Below, piece after piece: positions 6,817 through 14,052 of a stretch of 16,543 nucleotides of DNA (position 1 is the first letter of the stretch; the number at the start of each line of letters is the position of its first letter). Under the pieces are notes generated by a model. The model was not told the DNA's origin, did no database searches, and worked only from the letters and a program-made list of their open reading frames with translations. A program made the position numbers and the translations under genes. The DNA is taken from positions 1-16,543 of the forward strand of contig CAYRGZ010000048.1 in assembly GCA_964423785.1 (NCBI GenBank), written 5' to 3'. The DNA is from S012-135 sp964423785 (GTDB lineage: Bacteria; Desulfobacterota; Desulfobulbia; Desulfobulbales; S012-135).

Positions 6817-7947
6817 TTGGATGCTGCCGTGGGAGAGGGTGCCACCAAAAAACGGTTGCGATCCGGCTATACCACCGGCGCCTGTGCGGCGGCCGCCGCC
6901 CGGGCCGCGACGGAGTTTCTGGTCACCGGCGTGCCGCCGGCTGCGGTGACCATTCCGTTTCCGGACGGCAGCCGGCATCGGTTCGCGATCCATGCCAGCA
7001 GCCGGTTGTGCGGCACCGACGGCAGCAAGCGATACCGGGCCGTGGTGATCAAGGACGCCGGTGACGATCCGGATGTCACCAACGGCGCCGAGATCGTTGC
7101 CACCGTCTGGCGGACGGCAACGGTGGAACCAGGCGGTATTCCTTTCCCGGAGGATCGGCTCGTGCTGTTGGCCGGCGAGGGGGTCGGCCGGGTGACCAAG
7201 CCGGGGCTCGCCGTGCCGGTGGGTGAGCCGGCCATCAACCCGGTACCGCGCCGGATGATCCGCCAGGCGGTGTGCGAATACTACCGGCCCGATGCCGATT
7301 TTTGGCTGGCCGTGGCCGTCAGCGTGCCGGCCGGCCGGGAACTGGCGAAGAAGACCCTCAACCACCGGCTCGGCATCGTGGGCGGCCTGTCGATCCTCGG
7401 CACAACCGGTATCGTGCGGCCGGTGTCGGCCGCAGCCTGGATGGCGACCATCACCGCCTCCATGGACGTGGCCCGGGCAGTGGGGCTGACCGAGATCGTC
7501 CTTGCCACCGGCCGGACCTCGGAACGGGCCGTGTTCGCCGAACTCGACCTGCCGGAGGAGGCCGGGGTGATGATGGGCGATTACCTGGAGTTTTCGCTTA
7601 CCGAGGCCGGCAAGCGGGGTTTTGCCGTGCTGCACCTGGCCGGCATGTGGGCCAAGGTGCTGAAAGGGGCGATGGAGATTCCCCAGACCCACGTCCGGCA
7701 CGGCGCCCTCGAGGTGGAACGGGCGGCGGCCTTCCTGGCAGAACTCGGCTTGCCAGCCGCCGACGCGGCCAGGCTCGCCGACAGCAACACGGCGCGGGAG
7801 ATATATGAGCGGTTGCACCGCATGGGCCGGGACGATCTCGTCCGGGCGGTGTGCGAACGGGCCCGGCAGTACGCCGAACGGGTGGCGGGCGTGCGGGTTT
7901 GTCTCTATCTGGTCGATGCCGCCGGTGAGATACGGATGCGGGTATGA
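6817..7947 (+). CDS. cbiD: Cobalt-precorrin-5B (C1)-methyltransferase
   Basis: About 376 residues; CbiD methylates C-1 of the cobalt-corrin intermediate in the anaerobic route and is a marker for it. The N-terminal family signature RSGYTTGACAAAAA (15-28) is intact, followed by GDDPDVTNGAEI, the LAGEGVGRVTKPGL segment and a central LGIVGGLSILGTTGIV motif. Start uncertain: TTG 6817 gives a normal family length but has only a weak ribosome binding site; GTG 6829 is in frame and would remove four residues. There is no in-frame ATG before the signature. The stop overlaps the cbiET start as ATGA (7944-7947), implying coupled translation. Confidence 0.95.
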   Translation: MDAAVGEGATKKRLRSGYTTGACAAAAARAATEFLVTGVPPAAVTIPFPDGSRHRFAIHASSRLCGTDGSKRYRAVVIKDAGDDPDVTNGAEIVATVWRTATVEPGGIPFPEDRLVLLAGEGVGRVTKPGLAVPVGEPAINPVPRRMIRQAVCEYYRPDADFWLAVAVSVPAGRELAKKTLNHRLGIVGGLSILGTTGIVRPVSAAAWMATITASMDVARAVGLTEIVLATGRTSERAVFAELDLPEEAGVMMGDYLEFSLTEAGKRGFAVLHLAGMWAKVLKGAMEIPQTHVRHGALEVERAAAFLAELGLPAADAARLADSNTAREIYERLHRMGRDDLVRAVCERARQYAERVAGVRVCLYLVDAAGEIRMRV

Positions 7948-9143
7948 GCACAAGGATCATCGTGGTCGGCGTCGGGCCGGCCGGACTCGATCCGCAGGGT
8001 CGCGAGCAGCTGGCCGGTTGTGGCGTGGTGGTGACCTCAGAGCGGTTGCGCGGATTGCTGGCCGGACTGTCGGTGGAGGTTTTGCCTATCACCCCGTTAC
8101 GGGCCGGCCTTGCGGCCATGGAAAAAGAACTTGCCACCGGTGATGTCGGCGTGCTGGTCGGCGGCGACCCGCTGTTTTTCGGCATCGGCCGCACGCTGGT
8201 GGCACGGTTCGGCGCCGACCGTTGCCGGTTTCATCCGGCCTTGAGCGCCATGCAGGAGCTCTGTGCCCGGTTCGGCGTCGCGTGGGACGATGCCTCGTTC
8301 GTCTCCCTGCACGGCCGGCCGCTGGCCGGCGCGGCGGCGGAACTGCTGGTGCGGGAGAAGACGGTGGTCTTCACCGACGGCAACAATACCCCGGCCGTGG
8401 TCGCCCGGGCCATGCTCGACCGGCTCCGGGCTTGTGGCGCCGAGGAGCGGGCGGCCGATTACCTTGTGCGGGTGGGGGAGTGCCTGGGCAGCAACCGGGA
8501 ACGGCTTTTTTCCGGCGGGCTTGCCGAGACGGCGGCCCATCGGTTCGATCCCCTCGCCATCATGCTGGTTACCCGTCACCAGTCGGCGCGACCGGACGTT
8601 TTCGGGTTCGGCGAGGCGGATGTCCTGCACAGTCGCGGTCTCATCACCAAGGAGGAGGTGCGGGCTGTTTGTTTGCACCTGTTGCGGTTGCCGGAAAGGG
8701 GCGTGTTCTGGGACGTGGGGGCGGGCAGCGGTTCGGTGGGGCTCGAAGCCTGCCTCCTGCGGCCGGCCCTGGCCGGCTACGCGGTGGAGCGCCGGCCCGA
8801 GGAACTGGCCAATATCCGGACCAATATCGGCCGCTATGGTGTTTTCAACCTGCTGCCGGTGGCCGGCGAGGCGCCGGCGATTTTGGAAAAACTTCCCGAT
8901 CCCGACCGGGTGTTCGTCGGCGGCTCCGGCGGCCGGTTGACCGGTATTCTTGAAACCTGCGCCGCCCGGCTGCGGGCCGGCGGTCGGTTGGTGCTCACCG
9001 CGGTCACCGCCGACACCGCCCGACGGGCGCCGGCTGTGCTGGCGGAGTGCGGCCTGCCGGTGGACGTGCGCAAGATGACGGTGGAGCGGCTCAGCCAAGG
9101 GCGGCGGCTCAATCCGATAACCATTGTGACGGCAGTGAAATGA
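7944..9143 (+). CDS. cbiET: Bifunctional cobalt-precorrin-7 C5-methyltransferase / C15-methyltransferase (decarboxylating), CbiE-CbiT fusion
   Basis: A 399-residue fusion. Residues 1 to about 210 are CbiE, a tetrapyrrole methylase with VVGVGPAGLDP (7-17) and the LVGGDPLFFGIG loop (71-82). Residues about 225-399 are CbiT, a Rossmann-type methyltransferase with the ITKEEVR entry motif (234-240), SAM-binding DVGAGSGSVGLE (257-268) and FVGGSGG (324-330). CbiT methylates C-15 and removes the C-12 acetate carboxyl; CbiE methylates C-5. The same fusion order occurs in CobL of the aerobic pathway, but the surrounding cbi genes place this one in the anaerobic route. It overlaps cbiD and cbiL by 4 bp each. 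Confidence 0.95.
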   Translation: MSTRIIVVGVGPAGLDPQGREQLAGCGVVVTSERLRGLLAGLSVEVLPITPLRAGLAAMEKELATGDVGVLVGGDPLFFGIGRTLVARFGADRCRFHPALSAMQELCARFGVAWDDASFVSLHGRPLAGAAAELLVREKTVVFTDGNNTPAVVARAMLDRLRACGAEERAADYLVRVGECLGSNRERLFSGGLAETAAHRFDPLAIMLVTRHQSARPDVFGFGEADVLHSRGLITKEEVRAVCLHLLRLPERGVFWDVGAGSGSVGLEACLLRPALAGYAVERRPEELANIRTNIGRYGVFNLLPVAGEAPAILEKLPDPDRVFVGGSGGRLTGILETCAARLRAGGRLVLTAVTADTARRAPAVLAECGLPVDVRKMTVERLSQGRRLNPITIVTAVK

Positions 9144-9907
9144 CGCAAGGAACTTTCTACGTCGTCGGCGTTGGCCCCGGCGACCCGGAACTCGTAACCC
9201 TGAAGGCGGCGCGTATCCTGGCCGCGGCTCCGGTATGGCTGGCGCCGGCCGGCCGGCGCTCCGGCGACTCCACGGCCTTGGCCATCGCCGAGGCGGCAGT
9301 GGGCAGCCGGGGCAAGACGATCCTTAGCCAGTATTTTCCGATGAAGAAGATTCCCAGGAGCGAGGAACCGGATGTCGAGGTGGCGACCGCTTGGCGCCAA
9401 GCCGCCGAGGCGGTGCTCGCCCATCTCGAGGGTGGCCGCGACGTCGCTTTTCCCACCCTGGGCGACCCGGCCCTCTACTCTACCGGCTTCTACGTCTGCG
9501 AGACCCTGGCTGGATTGCGGCCGGGAGTGACGATCGAGATCATCCCCGGCGTGTCTTCCATCGGCGCCTCGGCGGCCGCGGCGGGCGATCCCCTCTGCCA
9601 GGGGGACGACCGCCTGGTGGTCATTCCGGCCACCTATGAGAACGGGCTGTTGCGCGAAACCCTGGAGCGGTTCGATTCCGTCGTGCTCATGAAGGTGCAC
9701 CGGGTCATGGATCGGGTGGTCGGGCTGCTGGACGAGATGGACCTCCTCGACCAGGCCGTGCTGGTGGAGCGCACGGGCCAAGCGGGCGAACGCGTGGTGC
9801 GTGGCCTGCGGGATGCGGCCGACATGAAGCCCCATTACTTTTCCACCATCATCGTCCGCCGCCGTCACCACCGGGAAAGTCCACTCGGGGAGGCAAGACC
9901 GCAATGA
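9140..9907 (+). CDS. cbiL: Cobalt-factor II C20-methyltransferase
   Basis: A 255-residue SAM-dependent tetrapyrrole methylase that acts first after cobalt insertion, methylating C-20. The N-terminal FYVVGVGPGDPELVT (6-20), the substrate/SAM loop FPTLGDPALYST (104-115), IPGVSSIGASAAA and the C-terminal HYFSTIIV are typical of CbiL/CobI. ATG 9140 overlaps the cbiET stop (ATGA) and gives the normal family N-terminus; the frame is open further upstream within cbiET but without similarity. About 15 residues after HYFSTIIV form a basic tail. The stop overlaps cbiF by 4 bp. Confidence 0.95.
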   Translation: MTQGTFYVVGVGPGDPELVTLKAARILAAAPVWLAPAGRRSGDSTALAIAEAAVGSRGKTILSQYFPMKKIPRSEEPDVEVATAWRQAAEAVLAHLEGGRDVAFPTLGDPALYSTGFYVCETLAGLRPGVTIEIIPGVSSIGASAAAAGDPLCQGDDRLVVIPATYENGLLRETLERFDSVVLMKVHRVMDRVVGLLDEMDLLDQAVLVERTGQAGERVVRGLRDAADMKPHYFSTIIVRRRHHRESPLGEARPQ

Positions 9908-10695
9908 ACCGGCAGGACGACGCACACAATCCGGTCTGGTTCGTCGGCGCCGGGCCGGGCGACCCGGACCTCATCACCGTCAAGGGACGGCGCCTCTTGG
10001 AGAGCGCAGATTTGGTTCTCTATGCCGGCAGCCTCGTGCCCGAGGTGCTGGTGACCGGCTTGCGGGCCGAGGTGCATAACACCGCCACCATGGATCTCGA
10101 TACCATTGTCACCGCCATGGTGGACGGCCAGCGGGCCGGCCGCCGGGTGGTGCGCCTGCATACCGGTGATCCGGCCATCTACGGCGCTATCGGCGAGCAG
10201 ATGGCCGCTCTCGACCGGGCCGGGGTCCCCTACCGGGTGGTGCCGGGGGTCAGCTCGGTGGCAGCGGTGGCCGCCAGCTTACGCGCCGAGTTGACCCTGC
10301 CCGAGGTGTCGCAGACCGTGATCATCACCCGCCGGGCCGGACGGACGCCGGTGCCGGAGGGCGAGAACTTGAAAAGCCTCGCCGGCCACCGGGCCACCAT
10401 GATGATCCTGCTTTCCGTGGCCATGATCGACCAGGTGGTGGCGGAACTGATCGCCGGCGGCTATCCGCCCGAGACGCCGGTGGCGGTGGTGGAAAAGGCG
10501 AGCTGGCCCGAGGAGCGCATCGTACGCGGCACCCTGGCCGATATCGCCGCTTTGGTACGGGCGGCGGGGATCACCAAGACGGCGACCATCGCGGTGGGGG
10601 AGGTTTTTTCAAAAGCGCCGCCACCGGCTCATTCCCGTCTCTACGATGCCGGCTTCGGACACGGCTATCGCCCGGCGGCCGACGGCGATGGATAG
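9904..10695 (+). CDS. cbiF: Cobalt-precorrin-4 C11-methyltransferase
   Basis: A 263-residue tetrapyrrole methylase placing the methyl group on C-11 (later moved to C-12 by CbiC). Diagnostic motifs: VWFVGAGPGDPDLITVKG (11-28), YAGSLVP (40-46), which is characteristic of CbiF/CobM, and LHTGDPAIYGA (85-95), then VVPGVSSVAA and TRRAGRTPVPEGE. It starts by a 4-bp overlap with cbiL and its last residues overlap the start of cbiG by 8 bp if cbiG begins at 10688. The C-terminal 25 residues after GEVFSK are variable, as usual in the family. Confidence 0.95.
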   Translation: MNRQDDAHNPVWFVGAGPGDPDLITVKGRRLLESADLVLYAGSLVPEVLVTGLRAEVHNTATMDLDTIVTAMVDGQRAGRRVVRLHTGDPAIYGAIGEQMAALDRAGVPYRVVPGVSSVAAVAASLRAELTLPEVSQTVIITRRAGRTPVPEGENLKSLAGHRATMMILLSVAMIDQVVAELIAGGYPPETPVAVVEKASWPEERIVRGTLADIAALVRAAGITKTATIAVGEVFSKAPPPAHSRLYDAGFGHGYRPAADGDG

Positions 10696-11713
10696 GAACA
10701 TGGGAAAAAAGATCGCCATTCTGGCGCTCACCGTCGGCGGCCGGCGATTGGCGGCCGGGCTTGCCGCGGTGTTGTCTGGTGCGGTGTGCGAGCCGGTCAC
10801 CGGCGGTATCCGTGCCACCCTGGCCCGGCTGTGGCCGCGCTACGATGGATTTGTCTGCATCATGGCCGCCGGTATCGTGGTTCGGGCCGTGGCGCCGCTG
10901 GTGGCCGACAAGCGACGCGATCCGTGCGTGGTGGTCATGGATGAGCGGGGCCGGTGGGCGGTGAGTCTGCTCGGTGGTCATCTCGGCGGCGGCAACGATC
11001 TCGCCCACCGTCTTGCCCGGCTCACCGGCGGCCGGGCGGTGATCACCACCGCCTCCGACGTGCTCGGCCGTACCGCCCTCGACCTGTGGATGGCGGCCAA
11101 CAGCTTGGTGGCCGACCGGCCGGAGCTGGTCACCTGGGCAAGCAGTGTGCTCGTCAACCGCGGAGTTTTGCGGGTGGCGAGCGAGGTCGACGGACCGTTG
11201 CCGGCCGACTTCCAGCTGGTGGCCCCGGCCGACGCCGATGTGCTCGTCACCTGGCGGCTGGTCGATACCGGGGGGCAATCCCGACAGCTCGTTCTCCGGC
11301 CGCCGGTGTTGGTGGTGGGCGTGGGATGCAACCGGAACACGCCGGTCGAGGAATTCGAGACCGCCCTGACCGAGCTCTTTGCCGATACCGGCCTGGCGAA
11401 GGGCGCGGTGCGGACGCTCGCCACCATTGATCTCAAGCGTGACGAGGCGGGGCTTGTCGCCTTTGCCGAACAGTGTGGTTGGCCGGTGTTGTTTTTCGAC
11501 AAGGACGAACTCAACAGTGTCCCGGTCGAGGCCAGTTCGCCGGCGGTACTGCGGGCCACCGGCGCCCGCGGCGTCGCCGAGCCCGCCGCGTGTCTGGCGG
11601 CGGCGACCGGGCAGCTTCTGGTGCGGAAACGAAAATGGCAGAACGTGACTCTGGCGGTGGCCATGGCCACCTATACGTTATCGGTACCGGCCCCGGCCAC
11701 GCCGACCACCTGA
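10688..11713 (+). CDS. cbiG: Cobalt-precorrin-5A hydrolase
   Basis: About 341 residues. CbiG opens the delta-lactone of cobalt-precorrin-5A and releases the C-20 fragment as acetaldehyde; it is specific to the anaerobic pathway. The N-terminal domain has CIMAAGIVVRAVAPLVADK (57-75) and LLGGHLGGGNDLAHRLA (94-110). The C-terminal domain starts near 208 with VVGVGCNRNTP (209-219) and ends with KRKWQNVTLAVA. Start uncertain: ATG 10688 (MDRNMGKKIA) or ATG 10700 (MGKKIA), both with poor ribosome binding sites, so coupling to cbiF is likely. After the usual family end it runs on for about 16 residues (MATYTLSVPAPATPTT), overlapping cbiH by 79 bp. Confidence 0.94.
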   Translation: MDRNMGKKIAILALTVGGRRLAAGLAAVLSGAVCEPVTGGIRATLARLWPRYDGFVCIMAAGIVVRAVAPLVADKRRDPCVVVMDERGRWAVSLLGGHLGGGNDLAHRLARLTGGRAVITTASDVLGRTALDLWMAANSLVADRPELVTWASSVLVNRGVLRVASEVDGPLPADFQLVAPADADVLVTWRLVDTGGQSRQLVLRPPVLVVGVGCNRNTPVEEFETALTELFADTGLAKGAVRTLATIDLKRDEAGLVAFAEQCGWPVLFFDKDELNSVPVEASSPAVLRATGARGVAEPAACLAAATGQLLVRKRKWQNVTLAVAMATYTLSVPAPATPTT

Positions 11714-12447
11714 CCCCGGCCGCCGGCCGGGCCATTGCGGCCGCCGACGTGGTGGTGGGCTACAAGACCTATCTCGACCTCATCCGCGATCTTTTGGCCG
11801 ACAAGGAGGTGGTGGCGTCCACGATGATGAAGGAAGTGGAACGCTGCCGCCAGGCGCTTTCCCTGGCCGCGGATGGCCGAACGGTGACCCTTGTTTGCGG
11901 CGGCGATCCGGGTATCTACGCCATGGCCGGCCTGGTCTTCGAGTTGGCAGCGGTCATGGAGCGGCCGCCGGCCATCGAGATCGTGCCCGGTATTGCGGCC
12001 CTGAACGCCTGCGCCGCCCGGCTCGGCGCGCCCCTGATGCACGATTTTTGTGCCATCAGTCTTTCCGATTTACTCACGCCGTGGCCGGTGATCGAAAAAC
12101 GTCTGCAGGCGGCCGCAGCGGCGGATTTCGTCATCGTGCTCTACAATCCCCGCTCCAAGCGGCGCACCTGGCAGATCGAGGAGGCACGCCGAATCATCCT
12201 GGCCGAGCGGTCGGCGACCACGCCGGTGGGAATCGTCACCGCCGCCACCCGGCCGCAGGAGATCGTGGTGCTCACGACGCTCGCCGACATGCTCGACCAC
12301 GAAATCGCCATGCAGACCACGGTCATCGTCGGTAACAGCGCCACCACGGTCATCGACGGCCGCATGGTGACGCCGCGCGGCTACGGCGACAAGTACGATT
12401 TGATGGAATCGCAAAAAATGCGATTCCATCAGGTTCACGGTGTGTAA
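11635..12447 (+). CDS. cbiH: Cobalt-factor III C17-methyltransferase (ring contraction)
   Basis: A 270-residue tetrapyrrole methylase that methylates C-17 and drives ring contraction. Motifs: LYVIGTGPGHADHLTPAA (13-30), VVGYKTYLDLI (40-50, characteristic of CbiH/CobJ), VCGGDPGIYAMAG (87-99), IVPGIAALNACAA and HDFCAISLSDLLTPW (136-150). ATG 11635 lies inside the end of cbiG, with GGAAACG just upstream. The family normally ends about at VTPRGYGDKY (residues 245-254). Here residues 256-270 (LMESQ to VHGV) and the TAA at 12445-12447 are encoded by the first 48 bp of the 109-bp repeat copy B. The catalytic part is complete. Confidence 0.95.
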   Translation: MAERDSGGGHGHLYVIGTGPGHADHLTPAAGRAIAAADVVVGYKTYLDLIRDLLADKEVVASTMMKEVERCRQALSLAADGRTVTLVCGGDPGIYAMAGLVFELAAVMERPPAIEIVPGIAALNACAARLGAPLMHDFCAISLSDLLTPWPVIEKRLQAAAAADFVIVLYNPRSKRRTWQIEEARRIILAERSATTPVGIVTAATRPQEIVVLTTLADMLDHEIAMQTTVIVGNSATTVIDGRMVTPRGYGDKYDLMESQKMRFHQVHGV

Positions 12448-12508
12448 CCCGTTGAATTGCCGTGTCAGGCCTGGACCGGCTGCGATTTTTTACGAGGCCA
12501 TCATGATT
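12400..12508 (+). repeat. 109-bp dispersed repeat, copy B (overlaps the 3' end of cbiH)
   Basis: Same length, orientation and ends as copy A: TTGATGG at the left, CATCATGATT at the right. The left hairpin GATGGAATCGCA / TGCGATTCCATC has an AAAAA loop. It differs from copy A at scattered positions, mainly in the right third. Its left 48 bp are read as codons 256-270 and stop of cbiH. It is immediately followed by the head of another copy, sharing the T at 12508. Confidence 0.9.
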
Positions 12509-12566
12509 TGATGGAATCGTAAAAAAAGACGATCGGTCATTCGCTGCGCTCACCACCTCCATCGAG
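12508..12566 (+). repeat. Partial, interrupted copy D of the 109-bp repeat
   Basis: Starts TTGATGGAATCGT, then an A-rich loop and ACGAT (12529-12533). The rest of the hairpin arm, TCCATCGAG, follows only after 24 foreign bases (12534-12557). Removing exactly those 24 bases restores a perfect 11-bp hairpin (12510-12520 with ACGAT+TCCATC). The rest of the repeat (the GTTCACGG core and right end) is absent; T-rich sequence leads into cbiP. Confidence 0.75.
12534..12557 (-). repeat. 24-bp dispersed repeat, copy 2, nested in repeat copy D
   Basis: On the - strand it reads GGTGGTGAGCGCAGCGAATG followed by ACCG, 23 of 24 identical to 4628-4651. It splits one arm of the hairpin of copy D without loss of arm bases, so it looks like a precise insertion. 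Its ends GGT and ACC are complementary. Confidence 0.65.
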
Positions 12567-12588
12567 TTTTTCTGTTTAGGGGTTTTCC

Positions 12589-14052
12589 ATGGCTGCCCGC
12601 GCCATCATGATCCAGGGGACCACCTCGGACGCCGGCAAATCGGTGCTCACCGCCGCCCTGTGCCGCATCCTGCTCCAGGATGGCGTGCGGGTGGCGCCGT
12701 TCAAGGCCCAGAACATGTCGCTCAACTCCTTCGTTACCCGGGACGGCCTGGAGATGGGCCGGGCCCAGGTGGTGCAGGCCCAGGCAGCCCGCCTGGACCC
12801 GGATGTGCGCATGAATCCGGTGCTGCTGAAACCTTCCAGTGAGGTGGGCAGTCAGGTGATCGTCATGGGCCGGCCGGTGGGCAACATGGCGGTGTCCGAG
12901 TACGTGCGCTACAAACCGACCGCCTGGCAAGCGGTCTGCGATGCCTACGATTCGTTGGCAGCCGAGTTCGACGTCATCGTTCTCGAGGGGGCCGGCAGCC
13001 CCGGTGAGATCAACCTGAAGGCGCACGACATCGTCAACATGCGCATGGCCCGTTACGCCGGGGCGCCGGTGCTCCTGGTGGGCGATATCGAGCGCGGCGG
13101 CGTCTTCGCCTCCCTGGTCGGCCATTACGAACTCATGGAGGAATGGGAACGCCACCTCCTGGCCGGCTACGTGATCAACCGGTTCCGGGGCGATGCCGGG
13201 CTGCTCGGGCCGGCCCTCGACTTCATGCAGGAGCGTACCGGCCGGCCGGTCTTCGGAGTGGTGCCCTACCTTGCCGATCTCGGCCTGCCGCAGGAGGATT
13301 CGGTCGGCTTCAAAAACGGTCTCTTCCAGCGCGGCCGGCCGGCCGGCGATCATGTCGAGATCGCGGTGATCGACCTGCCGCACATCTCCAACTTCACTGA
13401 TGTCGAGCCCTTCCTAGACGAACCGGACGTCTTTCTGAACGTGGTCGGCCGTCCGGAGGAGCTTGGCGAACCCGACACGGTCATCCTGCCCGGTTCCAAG
13501 AACGTGATTGCCGACGTGGCTTTCCTTTTCGACTCCGGTCTGGCGGCCGCGGTGGAGCGGCTGGCCGCCCGCGGGGTGGAGGTGGTGGGCATCTGCGGCG
13601 GCTTCCAGATGCTTGGCCGCGCCATCGCCGATCCGCACCACGTCGAGGGCGGCGGCACCCAGACCGGCCTCGGGCTCTTGCCGGTGACCACGATCCTCGA
13701 TCCGGACAAGACCCTGGTCCAGAAACGGTTTGTGCATGTCGAGGCGGGGCTATCGGTGCACGGTTACGAGATTCACCATGGCCGCAGTGAGGGGAACGCT
13801 GCGCCGGTGTTGCAAGGGGAGGGCGATCCCGGCGCCCGCCAGGGGAACGTCTGGGGGACGTACCTGCACGGCATTTTTGACAGCGACCCTTTTCGCCGTT
13901 GGTTCATCGACCGGTTGCGGCAGCGGCGAGGCCTTCAGCCGCTGGGCCGGGTGGTGGCCCCCTACGACCTGGAACCTGCCTTCGATCGCCTGGCCGACGT
14001 GGTGCGCGAGCATCTCGACATGGATGCGGTGTACCGACTTCTGGAGCGGTGA
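12589..14052 (+). CDS. cbiP: Cobyric acid synthase (glutamine-hydrolysing)
   Basis: A 487-residue amidotransferase making the four b, d, e and g amidations that give adenosyl-cobyric acid. The N-terminal domain has the P-loop QGTTSDAGKS (9-18), PFKAQNMSLNS (37-47), a RAQVVQAQAARL-type segment and LEGAGSPGEINLK. The glutaminase domain has the nucleophile Cys336 in GICGGFQMLG and His427 in YLHGIFDSDPFRRWF. ATG 12589 follows AGGGG; the 141 bp from the cbiH stop contain the remainder of repeat copy B and partial copy D, so this gene may be expressed less tightly with cbiH than the overlapping genes upstream. The stop overlaps the cbiB start as TGATG. Confidence 0.96.
   Translation: MAARAIMIQGTTSDAGKSVLTAALCRILLQDGVRVAPFKAQNMSLNSFVTRDGLEMGRAQVVQAQAARLDPDVRMNPVLLKPSSEVGSQVIVMGRPVGNMAVSEYVRYKPTAWQAVCDAYDSLAAEFDVIVLEGAGSPGEINLKAHDIVNMRMARYAGAPVLLVGDIERGGVFASLVGHYELMEEWERHLLAGYVINRFRGDAGLLGPALDFMQERTGRPVFGVVPYLADLGLPQEDSVGFKNGLFQRGRPAGDHVEIAVIDLPHISNFTDVEPFLDEPDVFLNVVGRPEELGEPDTVILPGSKNVIADVAFLFDSGLAAAVERLAARGVEVVGICGGFQMLGRAIADPHHVEGGGTQTGLGLLPVTTILDPDKTLVQKRFVHVEAGLSVHGYEIHHGRSEGNAAPVLQGEGDPGARQGNVWGTYLHGIFDSDPFRRWFIDRLRQRRGLQPLGRVVAPYDLEPAFDRLADVVREHLDMDAVYRLLER

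Noticed and set aside
5641..7953. Very long open frame on the - strand across cbiA, cbiC and cbiD (over 700 codons)
   Set aside because: It is antisense to three clearly recognised enzymes, has low-complexity Gly/His/Arg/Pro-rich translation typical of GC-rich shadow frames, and crosses the 109-bp repeat. No domain is recognisable.
8097..9925. Other long - strand frames opposite cbiET and cbiL
   Set aside because: Shadow frames caused by GC-rich codon bias; composition is unlike a protein and no motifs are seen.
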